From Luteimonas sp. JM171 (GTDB lineage Bacteria > Pseudomonadota > Gammaproteobacteria > Xanthomonadales > Xanthomonadaceae), in the NCBI RefSeq assembly GCF_001717465.1, contig NZ_CP017074.1:2756873-2820872 (forward strand): 64,000 nt of DNA, given 5' to 3'. Position numbers and translations under genes: made by a program. Below, piece by piece: positions 55,150-62,193 of this stretch; within the stretch, counting starts at the first letter, position 1; every line of letters begins with the position of its first letter. The notes below the pieces were generated by a model. That model was not told the DNA's origin, did no database searches, and worked only from the letters and a program-made list of their open reading frames with translations.

Positions 55150-56139
55150 TCAGAACCAGAGCTTGGCCAGCAGCTCCAGCGACCGGTCGCGCGCGGCCGG
55201 GTCGAAGGCGTAGGTCACGGTGATCAGCTCGTCGGCGCCGGTGCGCTCGACGAAGGCCTCCATCTGCGCCTTGACCATGTCCGGCGTCCCCACCGCGCTG
55301 ATCTGCAGCATGTTCTGCGAAAGCGCCCGCTGCCCTTCCAGCGAGTCGGGGTCCACCGGCGGCTGGATCCTGCGGCGGCGACCCTGGTGCAGGTCGATGA
55401 TCATCTGCTCGACCACGGTGAACTGGCGCCTGGCCTCCTCTTCGCTTTCGGCCACCACCACGTTGATGCCGGCCATGATGTACGGCTTGTCGATGCGGGC
55501 GGTGGGCGCGTCGGTCTTGAAGGACTCGCGATAGACCTGGATGGCCTGGTCGATCTGGTCGGGCCCGAAGTGCGAGGCCAGCGAAAACGGCAGCCCGAGC
55601 TGGCCGGCGATCGAGGCGCCGCTGACCGTGGAGCCGAGCACCCAGATGGGTACTTCGGTGCCCTCCGAGACGGCGGAAACGATCGGCATGCTGCGCGCCT
55701 GCCCCTCCGGGCCGAACCAGCCCTGCAGGTCGTAGATGCTCTGGGCGAAGGCCTGCGGCTCGGCGGATGAGCGGCCCAGCGCCTGGGCCGTCATCGGATC
55801 CGTGCCCGGTGCGCGGCCCAGGCCCAGGTCGATCCGGTCGCCGTGCATGTTCGCCAGCGTGCCGTACTGCTCGGCCACCATCAGCGGCGCGTGGTTGGGC
55901 AGCATCACCCCGCCGGCGCCAACGCGGATGCGCTCCGTCACCGACGCGGCGCCCGAAATCAGCAGCGCGGTGGCGCTGGCGGCCAGGTTGGGCGTGTTGT
56001 GGTGCTCGGCGAACCAGAGCCGGTTGTACCCCAGCCGGTCGGCCAGGCGCGCGGATGCCATGGAGCTGGCGATGGCTTCGCGGGCGCTGTTGCCTTCGGG
56101 AATGGCGACGAGGTCAAGGATGCTCAGGGGAATCGACAA
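55150..56139 (-). CDS. LLM class flavin-dependent oxidoreductase
   Basis: 329 residues, luciferase-like TIM barrel: SILDLVAIPEGNSAREAI at the N-terminus, GYNRLWFAEHHN, RIRVGAGGVMLPNHAPL and LGLGRAPGTDP are diagnostic of the bacterial luciferase-like (YhbW-type) family. It uses reduced FMN with an unknown substrate. I choose TTG 56139, with AGGAG 8 nt upstream; a longer frame adds 93 residues of basic, alanine-rich shadow sequence. The first residues are then MSIPLSILDLV, which matches homologues. It precedes smc by 224 bp, so its own transcript may end before the smc promoter. Confidence 0.9.
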   Translation of the reverse strand: MSIPLSILDLVAIPEGNSAREAIASSMASARLADRLGYNRLWFAEHHNTPNLAASATALLISGAASVTERIRVGAGGVMLPNHAPLMVAEQYGTLANMHGDRIDLGLGRAPGTDPMTAQALGRSSAEPQAFAQSIYDLQGWFGPEGQARSMPIVSAVSEGTEVPIWVLGSTVSGASIAGQLGLPFSLASHFGPDQIDQAIQVYRESFKTDAPTARIDKPYIMAGINVVVAESEEEARRQFTVVEQMIIDLHQGRRRRIQPPVDPDSLEGQRALSQNMLQISAVGTPDMVKAQMEAFVERTGADELITVTYAFDPAARDRSLELLAKLWF

Positions 56140-56287
56140 TGCGCGGGCTCCTGGGAGAAAGGCAGCCGGCCGGCGCCAGGCGGGCAGCGTGGCCACCACC
56201 GGCTGAGCCCCGAGTGTACTGGCGCCCATCCGCCATCGGCGGCCGCAGCTGGAATGCTGTCGGGGCAGTTGCGTGCACAATGGCGCA

Positions 56288-58162
56288 ATGCCCGCAGCAC
56301 CCCGCCCCGCCGCGCCCGGCCGGCAACCCAATCCCACCTTGCGCGAACGCTTCCAGGCGATGCGCAACGTGCCGCCGTTCCTGCGCCAGATCTGGGCCGC
56401 CAGCCCGGCCCTGAGCATCGCCAGCCTGGGCCTGCGCCTGGTGCGCGCCTTCCTGCCGATCCTGATGCTCTACATCGGCAAGCTGATCATCGATGAGGCG
56501 GTGCGGCTGGTCGGGCTGGGCGTGGAGTTCGATTCGCTTGAGGAAGCCTGGCGCTCCGGGCTGCTGCGGCCGCTGCTGTGGCTGCTGGTGCTGGAGTTCG
56601 GGCTGGCGATTGCCTCCGATCTGATCGGCCGGCTCGTGAGCTATGCCGAGACCCTGCTCTCGGAGCTGTTCACCAATGCCACCAGCATCCGGCTCATGGA
56701 GCACGCGGCCACCCTGGACCTGGAGGATTTCGAGGACCCGGAGCTGCAGGACAAGCTCGACCGCGCCCGCCGCCAGACCATGGGCCGCACCAACCTGATG
56801 GCGCAGATCTTCGGCCAGCTGCAGGATGCGATCACCGTGGTCAGCTTCGCGATCGGCCTGCTGGTGTACGCGCCGTGGCTGATCCTGCTCCTGGCGGTGG
56901 CCCTGATCCCGGCTTTCATCGGCGAGTCGCACTTCAACGCGCTGGGCTATTCGCTCAACTTCCAGTGGACCCCGGAGCGGCGCCAGCTCGAGTACGTGCG
57001 CCAGACCGGCGCCAGCGTGGAGAGCGCCAAGGAAGTCAAGATCTTCAACCTCCACCGGTTCCTGGTGGAGCGCTACCGCACGCTGGCCGATGGCTTCTTC
57101 CGCGCCAACCGCGCCCTCGCCCGCCGTCGCGCTTTCTGGGGCACGCTGCTGGCGGCGCTGGGCACGCTGGGCTACTACATCGCCTATGCCTACATCGCCT
57201 GGCGCACGGTGCGCGGAGATTTCAGCATTGGCGACCTGACCTTCCTGGCCGGCAGCTTCCGGCGCCTGCGCCAGCTGCTGGAGGGGCTGCTGGTGGGCTT
57301 TTCGCAGGTGGCCAGCCAGGCGCTGTACCTGGACGACCTGTTCTCGTTCTTTGCCATCGAGCCGGAAATCCGCTCGCCGGAAAACCCGATCCCCTTCCCC
57401 AAGCCCATCAAGCAGGGCTTCGTCTTCGAGAACGTGGGCTTCCGCTACCCGGACGCGGAGCGCTGGGCGTTGCGGAACCTGGATTTCGAGCTGCGCGCCG
57501 GCGAGGTGCTGGCGCTGGTGGGCGAGAACGGCGCCGGCAAGACCACGCTGGTGAAGCTGCTGGCGCGGCTGTACGACCCGGACGAGGGCCGGATCCTGCT
57601 CGACGGCCGCGACCTGCGCGAGTACGACCTGGACGAGGTGCGGGCGAACATCGGGGTGATCTTCCAGGATTTCGTGCGCTACCACATGACGGCGGCGGAG
57701 AACATCGGCGTCGGGCAGATCGATGCGATGGATGACGATGCGCGCATCCGCGAGGCGGCGCGGCGGGCGATGGCGGATGAGGTGGTCGATTCGCTGCCGG
57801 GCGGCTACGACCAGCTCATCGGTCGCCGCTTCCGCACCGGCGTGGACCTGTCGGGCGGGCAGTGGCAGAAGATCGCGATTGCGCGGGCGTACATGCGCGA
57901 TGCACAGGTGATGATCCTGGACGAGCCGACGGCGGCGCTGGATGCGCGCAGCGAGTTCGAGGTGTTCCAGCGGTTCAAGGAGCTGTCGGAGCAGCGGACG
58001 GCGGTGCTGATTTCGCACCGGTTCTCGAGCGTGCGGATGGCGGACCGGATCCTGGTGATGGACCAGGGGCGGCTGGAGGCTTCCGGCACCCACGAAGAGC
58101 TGATGGCGGACGGCGGGCGGTACGCGGAGCTGTTTGAGCTGCAGGCGGCGGGGTATCGCTAA
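56288..58162 (+). CDS. ABC exporter, fused permease-ATPase (homodimeric type)
   Basis: 624 residues from ATG 56288 (a GTG at 56273 would add five). Transmembrane part with about six helices in residues 35-320 (LILLLAVALIPAF and so on), then a nucleotide-binding domain with Walker A GENGAGKTT, signature DLSGGQWQK, Walker B VMILDEPTAALD and the H-loop ISHRFSSV. The family exports lipids, peptides or drugs; the substrate is unknown. No clear ribosome-binding site is seen, and a CACAAT box ends 6 nt before ATG 56288, so a leaderless message is possible. It ends before the structured element at 58217. Confidence 0.9.
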   Translation: MPAAPRPAAPGRQPNPTLRERFQAMRNVPPFLRQIWAASPALSIASLGLRLVRAFLPILMLYIGKLIIDEAVRLVGLGVEFDSLEEAWRSGLLRPLLWLLVLEFGLAIASDLIGRLVSYAETLLSELFTNATSIRLMEHAATLDLEDFEDPELQDKLDRARRQTMGRTNLMAQIFGQLQDAITVVSFAIGLLVYAPWLILLLAVALIPAFIGESHFNALGYSLNFQWTPERRQLEYVRQTGASVESAKEVKIFNLHRFLVERYRTLADGFFRANRALARRRAFWGTLLAALGTLGYYIAYAYIAWRTVRGDFSIGDLTFLAGSFRRLRQLLEGLLVGFSQVASQALYLDDLFSFFAIEPEIRSPENPIPFPKPIKQGFVFENVGFRYPDAERWALRNLDFELRAGEVLALVGENGAGKTTLVKLLARLYDPDEGRILLDGRDLREYDLDEVRANIGVIFQDFVRYHMTAAENIGVGQIDAMDDDARIREAARRAMADEVVDSLPGGYDQLIGRRFRTGVDLSGGQWQKIAIARAYMRDAQVMILDEPTAALDARSEFEVFQRFKELSEQRTAVLISHRFSSVRMADRILVMDQGRLEASGTHEELMADGGRYAELFELQAAGYR

Positions 58163-58216
58163 AGGCGGCCGGTTGTCGGTGGGGCGCGGCTGGGCTTCTT
58201 CCTGATTCGCGGTGAG

Positions 58217-58336
58217 CTGATGGGCCCTGCCGCGGCCCGCAGGCCTTTACGCTTCATGTCCCCCGGAATCCGCCTGCGGCGGATTCCTCCTCCTTTACTT
58301 ACGCGTAAAGGCCTGCGGGCCACGGCAGGGCTCGGC
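58217..58336. repeat. Covarying long hairpin element, copy 2
   Basis: Arms 58224-58252 and 58303-58331 (29 nt) pair except 58233:58322 (C-A). The 50-nt loop holds CATGTCCCCCGG (58255-58266), a perfect 10-bp inner hairpin (GGAATCCGCC 58265-58274, loop TGC, GGCGGATTCC 58278-58287) and CCTCCTCCTTTACTTAC (58286-58302). It lies in the convergent gap between the ABC exporter and DUF488. Compared with copy 1 in the same orientation, five stem pairs differ and all keep pairing. Confidence 0.85.
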
Positions 58337-58371
58337 TTACGGGGAGAGCGCCCGTGTTGCAGGCGGCTTCG

Positions 58372-58947
58372 CTAGCGGAAGAGATCCGGCTGGCCTTCTT
58401 CGGGGGCGGAGTAGTCGAGCTTGCCGTCGACGATTCTCGCGGCGGGGGTCCAGGGGTGTTCCTGGCTGCGGCCGGGGTTGATGAGGTGAATGACCTTCCA
58501 GCCGCGGGCCTTGAAGTCGTCGGAGATGAGGCTGCGGTGGCAGCGCCACCAGGGGGCTTCGGCGCACATGACGGCGGTGGGGCGTTCGCGGGCGAGGTCG
58601 GCAAGGCGTGCGCTGGCGCGGGCGTATTCCGGCGTGTCCATGTAGTCGGCGTAGCCGCGGAAGCTGGTGTTGCGCCAGGCGGTGTGGGGGGAGTCGGGCC
58701 TGGTGGGCCGGCGGCCGCCCAGGTCGGGCATGGGGACGTAGTCGATGCCCGCCCCGGGGATGGAGACGGCCAGGGATTCGGCGGAGAACTGCGGGTTGCG
58801 CCGGGAGCCGGGGTAGCGGCGCACGTCGGCCAGGCGCTCGACGCCGGCTTCGCGGAGCATGGCTACCAGTTCATCCAGCGGCCGGGTTGAGTGGCCGATG
58901 CTCCACAGCGCCGACACATCCGCCCGTTCATGATCTTGGCGTTCCAT
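58372..58947 (-). CDS. DUF488 family protein
   Basis: 191 residues, soluble. Family hallmarks: SIGHSTRPLDEL near the N-terminus, LADVRRYPGSRRNPQFS, and the cysteine-containing AVMCAEAPWWRCHRSLIS near the C-terminus. The biochemical function is unknown; members have been linked to nucleic-acid or cofactor-type chemistry only by inference. ATG 58947 (MERQDHERAD) is chosen from several upstream candidates because the longer N-terminus overlaps the UbiB gene start and has shadow composition. It is divergent from the UbiB-like gene with 33 bp between the starts, so both promoters must overlap. Confidence 0.85.
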   Translation of the reverse strand: MERQDHERADVSALWSIGHSTRPLDELVAMLREAGVERLADVRRYPGSRRNPQFSAESLAVSIPGAGIDYVPMPDLGGRRPTRPDSPHTAWRNTSFRGYADYMDTPEYARASARLADLARERPTAVMCAEAPWWRCHRSLISDDFKARGWKVIHLINPGRSQEHPWTPAARIVDGKLDYSAPEEGQPDLFR

Positions 58948-58980
58948 GACGCCCATCATCAGCCACAGGGGATCAACGGC

Positions 58981-60720
58981 ATGTCCAGCATCGCCAACAA
59001 CACCCATCCGGACACCGGCGCGGCACCGGAGGATCCCGGCCAGCATCAGAAAAAAGGGCTGGCCCGCAAGGCGCAGATCCTCGGGTTCCTCCTGCGTTAC
59101 CGGAACGCGGGCGTGTTTTCCTTCGACCTGGAGCAGGCCGAGCTGGAGGCGGGCCTGGAGGCGGGGGATGCGGACAAGGGGGATCCCGAGCGCTTCGTGA
59201 ACGATCTGGAGGCGCTGGGGCCAACCTTCGTCAAGCTCGGGCAGTCGCTATCGACCCGGCCGGACATGGTGCCGCCGGAGTACCTGGAAGCCCTGTCGCG
59301 GATGCAGGACGACGTGGCCCCGCTCTCCTGGGAGGCGGTGCGCGGGGTGATCGAGGACGAGCTGGGGCTGAAGCCGGAGAAGGTGTTCGCCGGGATCGAC
59401 GAGGATCCGCTGGGCTGCGCTTCGCTGGCACAGGTCCACCGGGCGGTGCTTCGCGACGGGCGCGAGGTGGCGCTGAAGGTGCAGCGGCCGGGGATCGCCG
59501 AAGTGATCCGTGAGGACCTGGCGCTGCTGGCCGGGATCGCCGAGCGCGCGGACCGGATGACCGACCTGGGCCGGCGGCTGCACTTCGCCGATTGGGTGGG
59601 CGAGTTCCGGCGCACCCTGCTGGCGGAGCTGGACTACCGCCTGGAAGCGCAGAACCTGGACCGGTTCGACGCCCACTTCGCCAACCACCCCAAGGTCTTC
59701 GTGCCCAAGCCGGTCTGGGACCTCACCCGCCCCCGCCTGCTCACCATGGAGCTGGTGCGCGGCACCAAGGCCACCAACATTTCCGGGCTGCGCCGCACCG
59801 AGGAGGATCTGGGCGACCTCGCCGCGGCGCTGATGCGGGCCTACCTGGACCAGCTGTTCGTGCACGGGGAGATCCACGCCGACCCCCACCCCGGCAACCT
59901 GTACGTGACCGACGACGGGCGGGTGGCGCTGTTCGACCTGGGCATGGTGGCGCATGTGCCGCCGCGGCAGCGCGACCGGCTGCTCAAGCTGCTGTTCGCG
60001 GCCGTGGATGGACGCGGTGAGGAGGTGGCCGCGGAAGGCATCGCCATGGGCACCCGGCTGGAGGATTTCGACGAGAACCGCTACGTCCGCGAGACCTCGC
60101 AGCTGGTGGCCCGCTACGCGGCCCAGCGCGAGGGCGCGTCCATGTCGGAGGGGCGTCTGGTGCTGGAGCTGGTGCGCCTGGCCACGGCCTGCGGCCTGCG
60201 TACGCCGCCGGAACTGAGCCTGCTGGGCAAGACCCTGCTCAACCTGGAGCAGGTGGCCCGGGCCCTGGATCCGGAGCTGGACGTCAAGCAGGTGGTGGAA
60301 AGCCACCTGCAGAGCGTGATGAGCGCCCGGCTTCGCAAGTCGTTCTCGCCGACCAACCTGGCCAGTGAGGCCATGGAGCTGCAGGCGCTGGTGCGCGAGG
60401 CGCCCCGCAAGATCGGCGACGTGCTCTCGCTGCTGGCCGACAACCGCATGCAGGTGCGGGTGGCCGGGCTGGAGGAGTCGCACCTGCTGGAAAGCCTGCA
60501 CAAGATCGCCAACCGCATCACCGCCGGGCTGGTGACCGCGGCGCTGATCGTGGGCGCGGCGCTGATGATGGGCGTGGATGGCGGGCCGCGGCTGTTCGGC
60601 TACCCGGCGATCGCGCTGGCCCTGTTCACCGCCGCGGCGGCCATCGGCTTCGCCATCGTGGTGCGGTCGCTGGCCAGCGACCGCAAGCCGCGTCCGCGGG
60701 AGGAACAGTCCCCCCGCTGA
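58981..60720 (+). CDS. UbiB/AarF (ABC1) family atypical kinase
   Basis: 579 residues. ABC1/UbiB marks: KLGQSLSTRPDMVPP (KxGQ), ALKVQRPG with the ATP-binding lysine, HADPHPGNLY (catalytic loop) and FDLGMV (metal loop), followed by two C-terminal membrane helices (about 520-565). It resembles UbiB proteins needed for ubiquinone synthesis, but it is not next to ubiE or ubiJ, so it may be a second family member with another role. ATG 58981 has AGGGG upstream; a longer frame reading into the divergent DUF488 gene was set aside. RNA level and partner are unknown. Confidence 0.88.
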   Translation: MSSIANNTHPDTGAAPEDPGQHQKKGLARKAQILGFLLRYRNAGVFSFDLEQAELEAGLEAGDADKGDPERFVNDLEALGPTFVKLGQSLSTRPDMVPPEYLEALSRMQDDVAPLSWEAVRGVIEDELGLKPEKVFAGIDEDPLGCASLAQVHRAVLRDGREVALKVQRPGIAEVIREDLALLAGIAERADRMTDLGRRLHFADWVGEFRRTLLAELDYRLEAQNLDRFDAHFANHPKVFVPKPVWDLTRPRLLTMELVRGTKATNISGLRRTEEDLGDLAAALMRAYLDQLFVHGEIHADPHPGNLYVTDDGRVALFDLGMVAHVPPRQRDRLLKLLFAAVDGRGEEVAAEGIAMGTRLEDFDENRYVRETSQLVARYAAQREGASMSEGRLVLELVRLATACGLRTPPELSLLGKTLLNLEQVARALDPELDVKQVVESHLQSVMSARLRKSFSPTNLASEAMELQALVREAPRKIGDVLSLLADNRMQVRVAGLEESHLLESLHKIANRITAGLVTAALIVGAALMMGVDGGPRLFGYPAIALALFTAAAAIGFAIVVRSLASDRKPRPREEQSPR

Positions 60721-60754
60721 GCGCCGCGCGCCGGCTTGTTGCAGCGCAAAAGGC

Positions 60755-60760
60755 TAGAAT
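60755..60760 (+). promoter_or_regulatory. -10 box of fpr
   Basis: TAGAAT (5/6) 33 bp before the fpr ATG; no good -35 at 16-18 bp. The identical hexamer is used before purB. Confidence 0.4.
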
Positions 60761-60793
60761 GGACGTCCCCGCGTCACACATCACGATATTTGC

Positions 60794-61603
60794 ATGAGCT
60801 CCCCTTTTGGCGCTGAAACCGTGCTGGACGTCCGCCACTGGACGGACGATTACTTCAGTTTCACCACCACCCGCGACGACGGCTTCCGCTTCGACAACGG
60901 CCAGTTCGTCATGCTTGGCCTGGACATGCCGCGACCCGACGGCGGCAGCAAGCCGCTGCTTCGCGCGTACTCCATCGCCAGCGCGAACTGGGAGGAACAG
61001 CTGGAGTTCTTCAGCATCAAGGTGCCCGACGGGCCGCTGACCTCCAAGCTCAAGGACGTCAAGCCGGGCGACCGGATCCTGATCGGCCGCAAGCCCACCG
61101 GCACCCTGCTCATCCACGACCTGCACCCGGGCCGCAACCTGTACCTCATCGGCACCGGCACCGGGCTGGCGCCCTACCTGTCGGTGATCAAGGATCCCGA
61201 GACCTACGAGCGCTTCGAACGGGTGATCCTGTGCCATGGCGTGCGCCATGCCTCCGACCTCGCCTACCGCGACTACATCGTCAACGAGTTGCCCCGGCAC
61301 GAGCTGCTCGGCGAGATCATCGCCGACCGGCTGCACTACTTCCCGGCGGTGACCCGCGAGCCCTTCGAAGTGGACGGCAACGACCACCGCGGCCGCCTCA
61401 CCACCCACATGGACAGCGGGCGGATGATGGAGATCCTGGGCCTGGATGCCCTGGATCCCGCGCATGACCGGGCCATGATCTGCGGCAGCCCGACGGTGCT
61501 CGCCGACTTCCGTGCCCTGCTGGATGGCCGGGGCTTCACCGCGGCGCCGCGGATCGGGGTGCCCGGCGAGTACGTGTTCGAGCGCGCCTTCGTCGAGAAG
61601 TAG
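60794..61603 (+). CDS. fpr: Ferredoxin-NADP+ reductase
   Basis: 269 residues. FAD-binding RAYSIAS, NADP-binding GTGTGLAPYLSVI and C-terminal GEYVFERAFVEK fit bacterial subclass I Fpr, including the C-terminal extension that stacks over FAD. It moves electrons between NADPH and ferredoxin or flavodoxin, in redox stress and Fe-S metabolism. It lies 73 bp after the UbiB-family gene with its own -10 box and 59 bp before uspA. Confidence 0.95.
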   Translation: MSSPFGAETVLDVRHWTDDYFSFTTTRDDGFRFDNGQFVMLGLDMPRPDGGSKPLLRAYSIASANWEEQLEFFSIKVPDGPLTSKLKDVKPGDRILIGRKPTGTLLIHDLHPGRNLYLIGTGTGLAPYLSVIKDPETYERFERVILCHGVRHASDLAYRDYIVNELPRHELLGEIIADRLHYFPAVTREPFEVDGNDHRGRLTTHMDSGRMMEILGLDALDPAHDRAMICGSPTVLADFRALLDGRGFTAAPRIGVPGEYVFERAFVEK

Positions 61604-61627
61604 CGTCCGCGCGGCCGGGGCCGCCGC

Positions 61628-61633
61628 TATACT
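61628..61633 (+). promoter_or_regulatory. -10 box of uspA
   Basis: TATACT 29 bp before the uspA ATG; no clear -35. Confidence 0.4.
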
Positions 61634-61662
61634 CCGCGTCTGGAAAAGCGGGACTCCCGAAC

Positions 61663-62085
61663 ATGAAAATCCTGGTTGCCGTTGACGGCAGCGATATCAG
61701 CCTGCGCGCCGTCAAGTTCGTCATCGCCCTCAACCGCGAGCTGGCCAAGCCGGCCCGGGTCACGCTGCTGGCGGTGGATCCGCCCACCTTCCCCGGAGTG
61801 GAGACCCGCATCGGCAGCAAGGCGGTGCGCGAACTGCACGAGGAATCCCTGGAGCAGATGCTCAGGGACGCCCGGCGCTCGCTGTCGCGCGCCAAGCTCG
61901 ACCTCACCGAACGCGCCGAAATCGGCGACGTGGCCGAGACCATCCTCGCGGTGGCCAGGAAGGACAAGGCCGACCTGATCGTGATGGGGTCGCATGGCCG
62001 GGGCGCGGTGAAGGGCATCCTGCTCGGCTCTGTGTCCAGCAAGGTGATCGCCCAGGGCGACATCCCGGTGACGATCGTCCGTTGA
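61663..62085 (+). CDS. uspA: Universal stress protein, UspA family
   Basis: 140 residues, one Usp domain. N-terminal MKILVAVDGSDISLRAVKFV and the ATP-binding pattern GSHGRGAVKGILLGSVSSKV (G-2X-G-9X-G-S) indicate an ATP-binding member (UspFG/MJ0577 type). Cytosolic dimer made under stress. It probably forms its own transcript, ending at the hairpin 62114-62137. Confidence 0.93.
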   Translation: MKILVAVDGSDISLRAVKFVIALNRELAKPARVTLLAVDPPTFPGVETRIGSKAVRELHEESLEQMLRDARRSLSRAKLDLTERAEIGDVAETILAVARKDKADLIVMGSHGRGAVKGILLGSVSSKVIAQGDIPVTIVR

Positions 62086-62113
62086 TGGCTTGCTGAACGG
62101 GCCCTGGGCCCAA

Positions 62114-62137
62114 GGGCCATGCCATTGGTCATGGCCC
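62114..62137 (+). terminator. Hairpin after uspA
   Basis: GGGCCATG (62114-62121), 8-nt loop, CATGGCCC (62130-62137), flanked by a further TGAAC / GTTCA pair. No T-tract, so termination is likely but not certain. Confidence 0.4.
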
Positions 62138-62193
62138 GGCGGTTCAGGCGCATCGGCTATCCTTGGGGATTGGACCAACCCGGGATACCGCAC

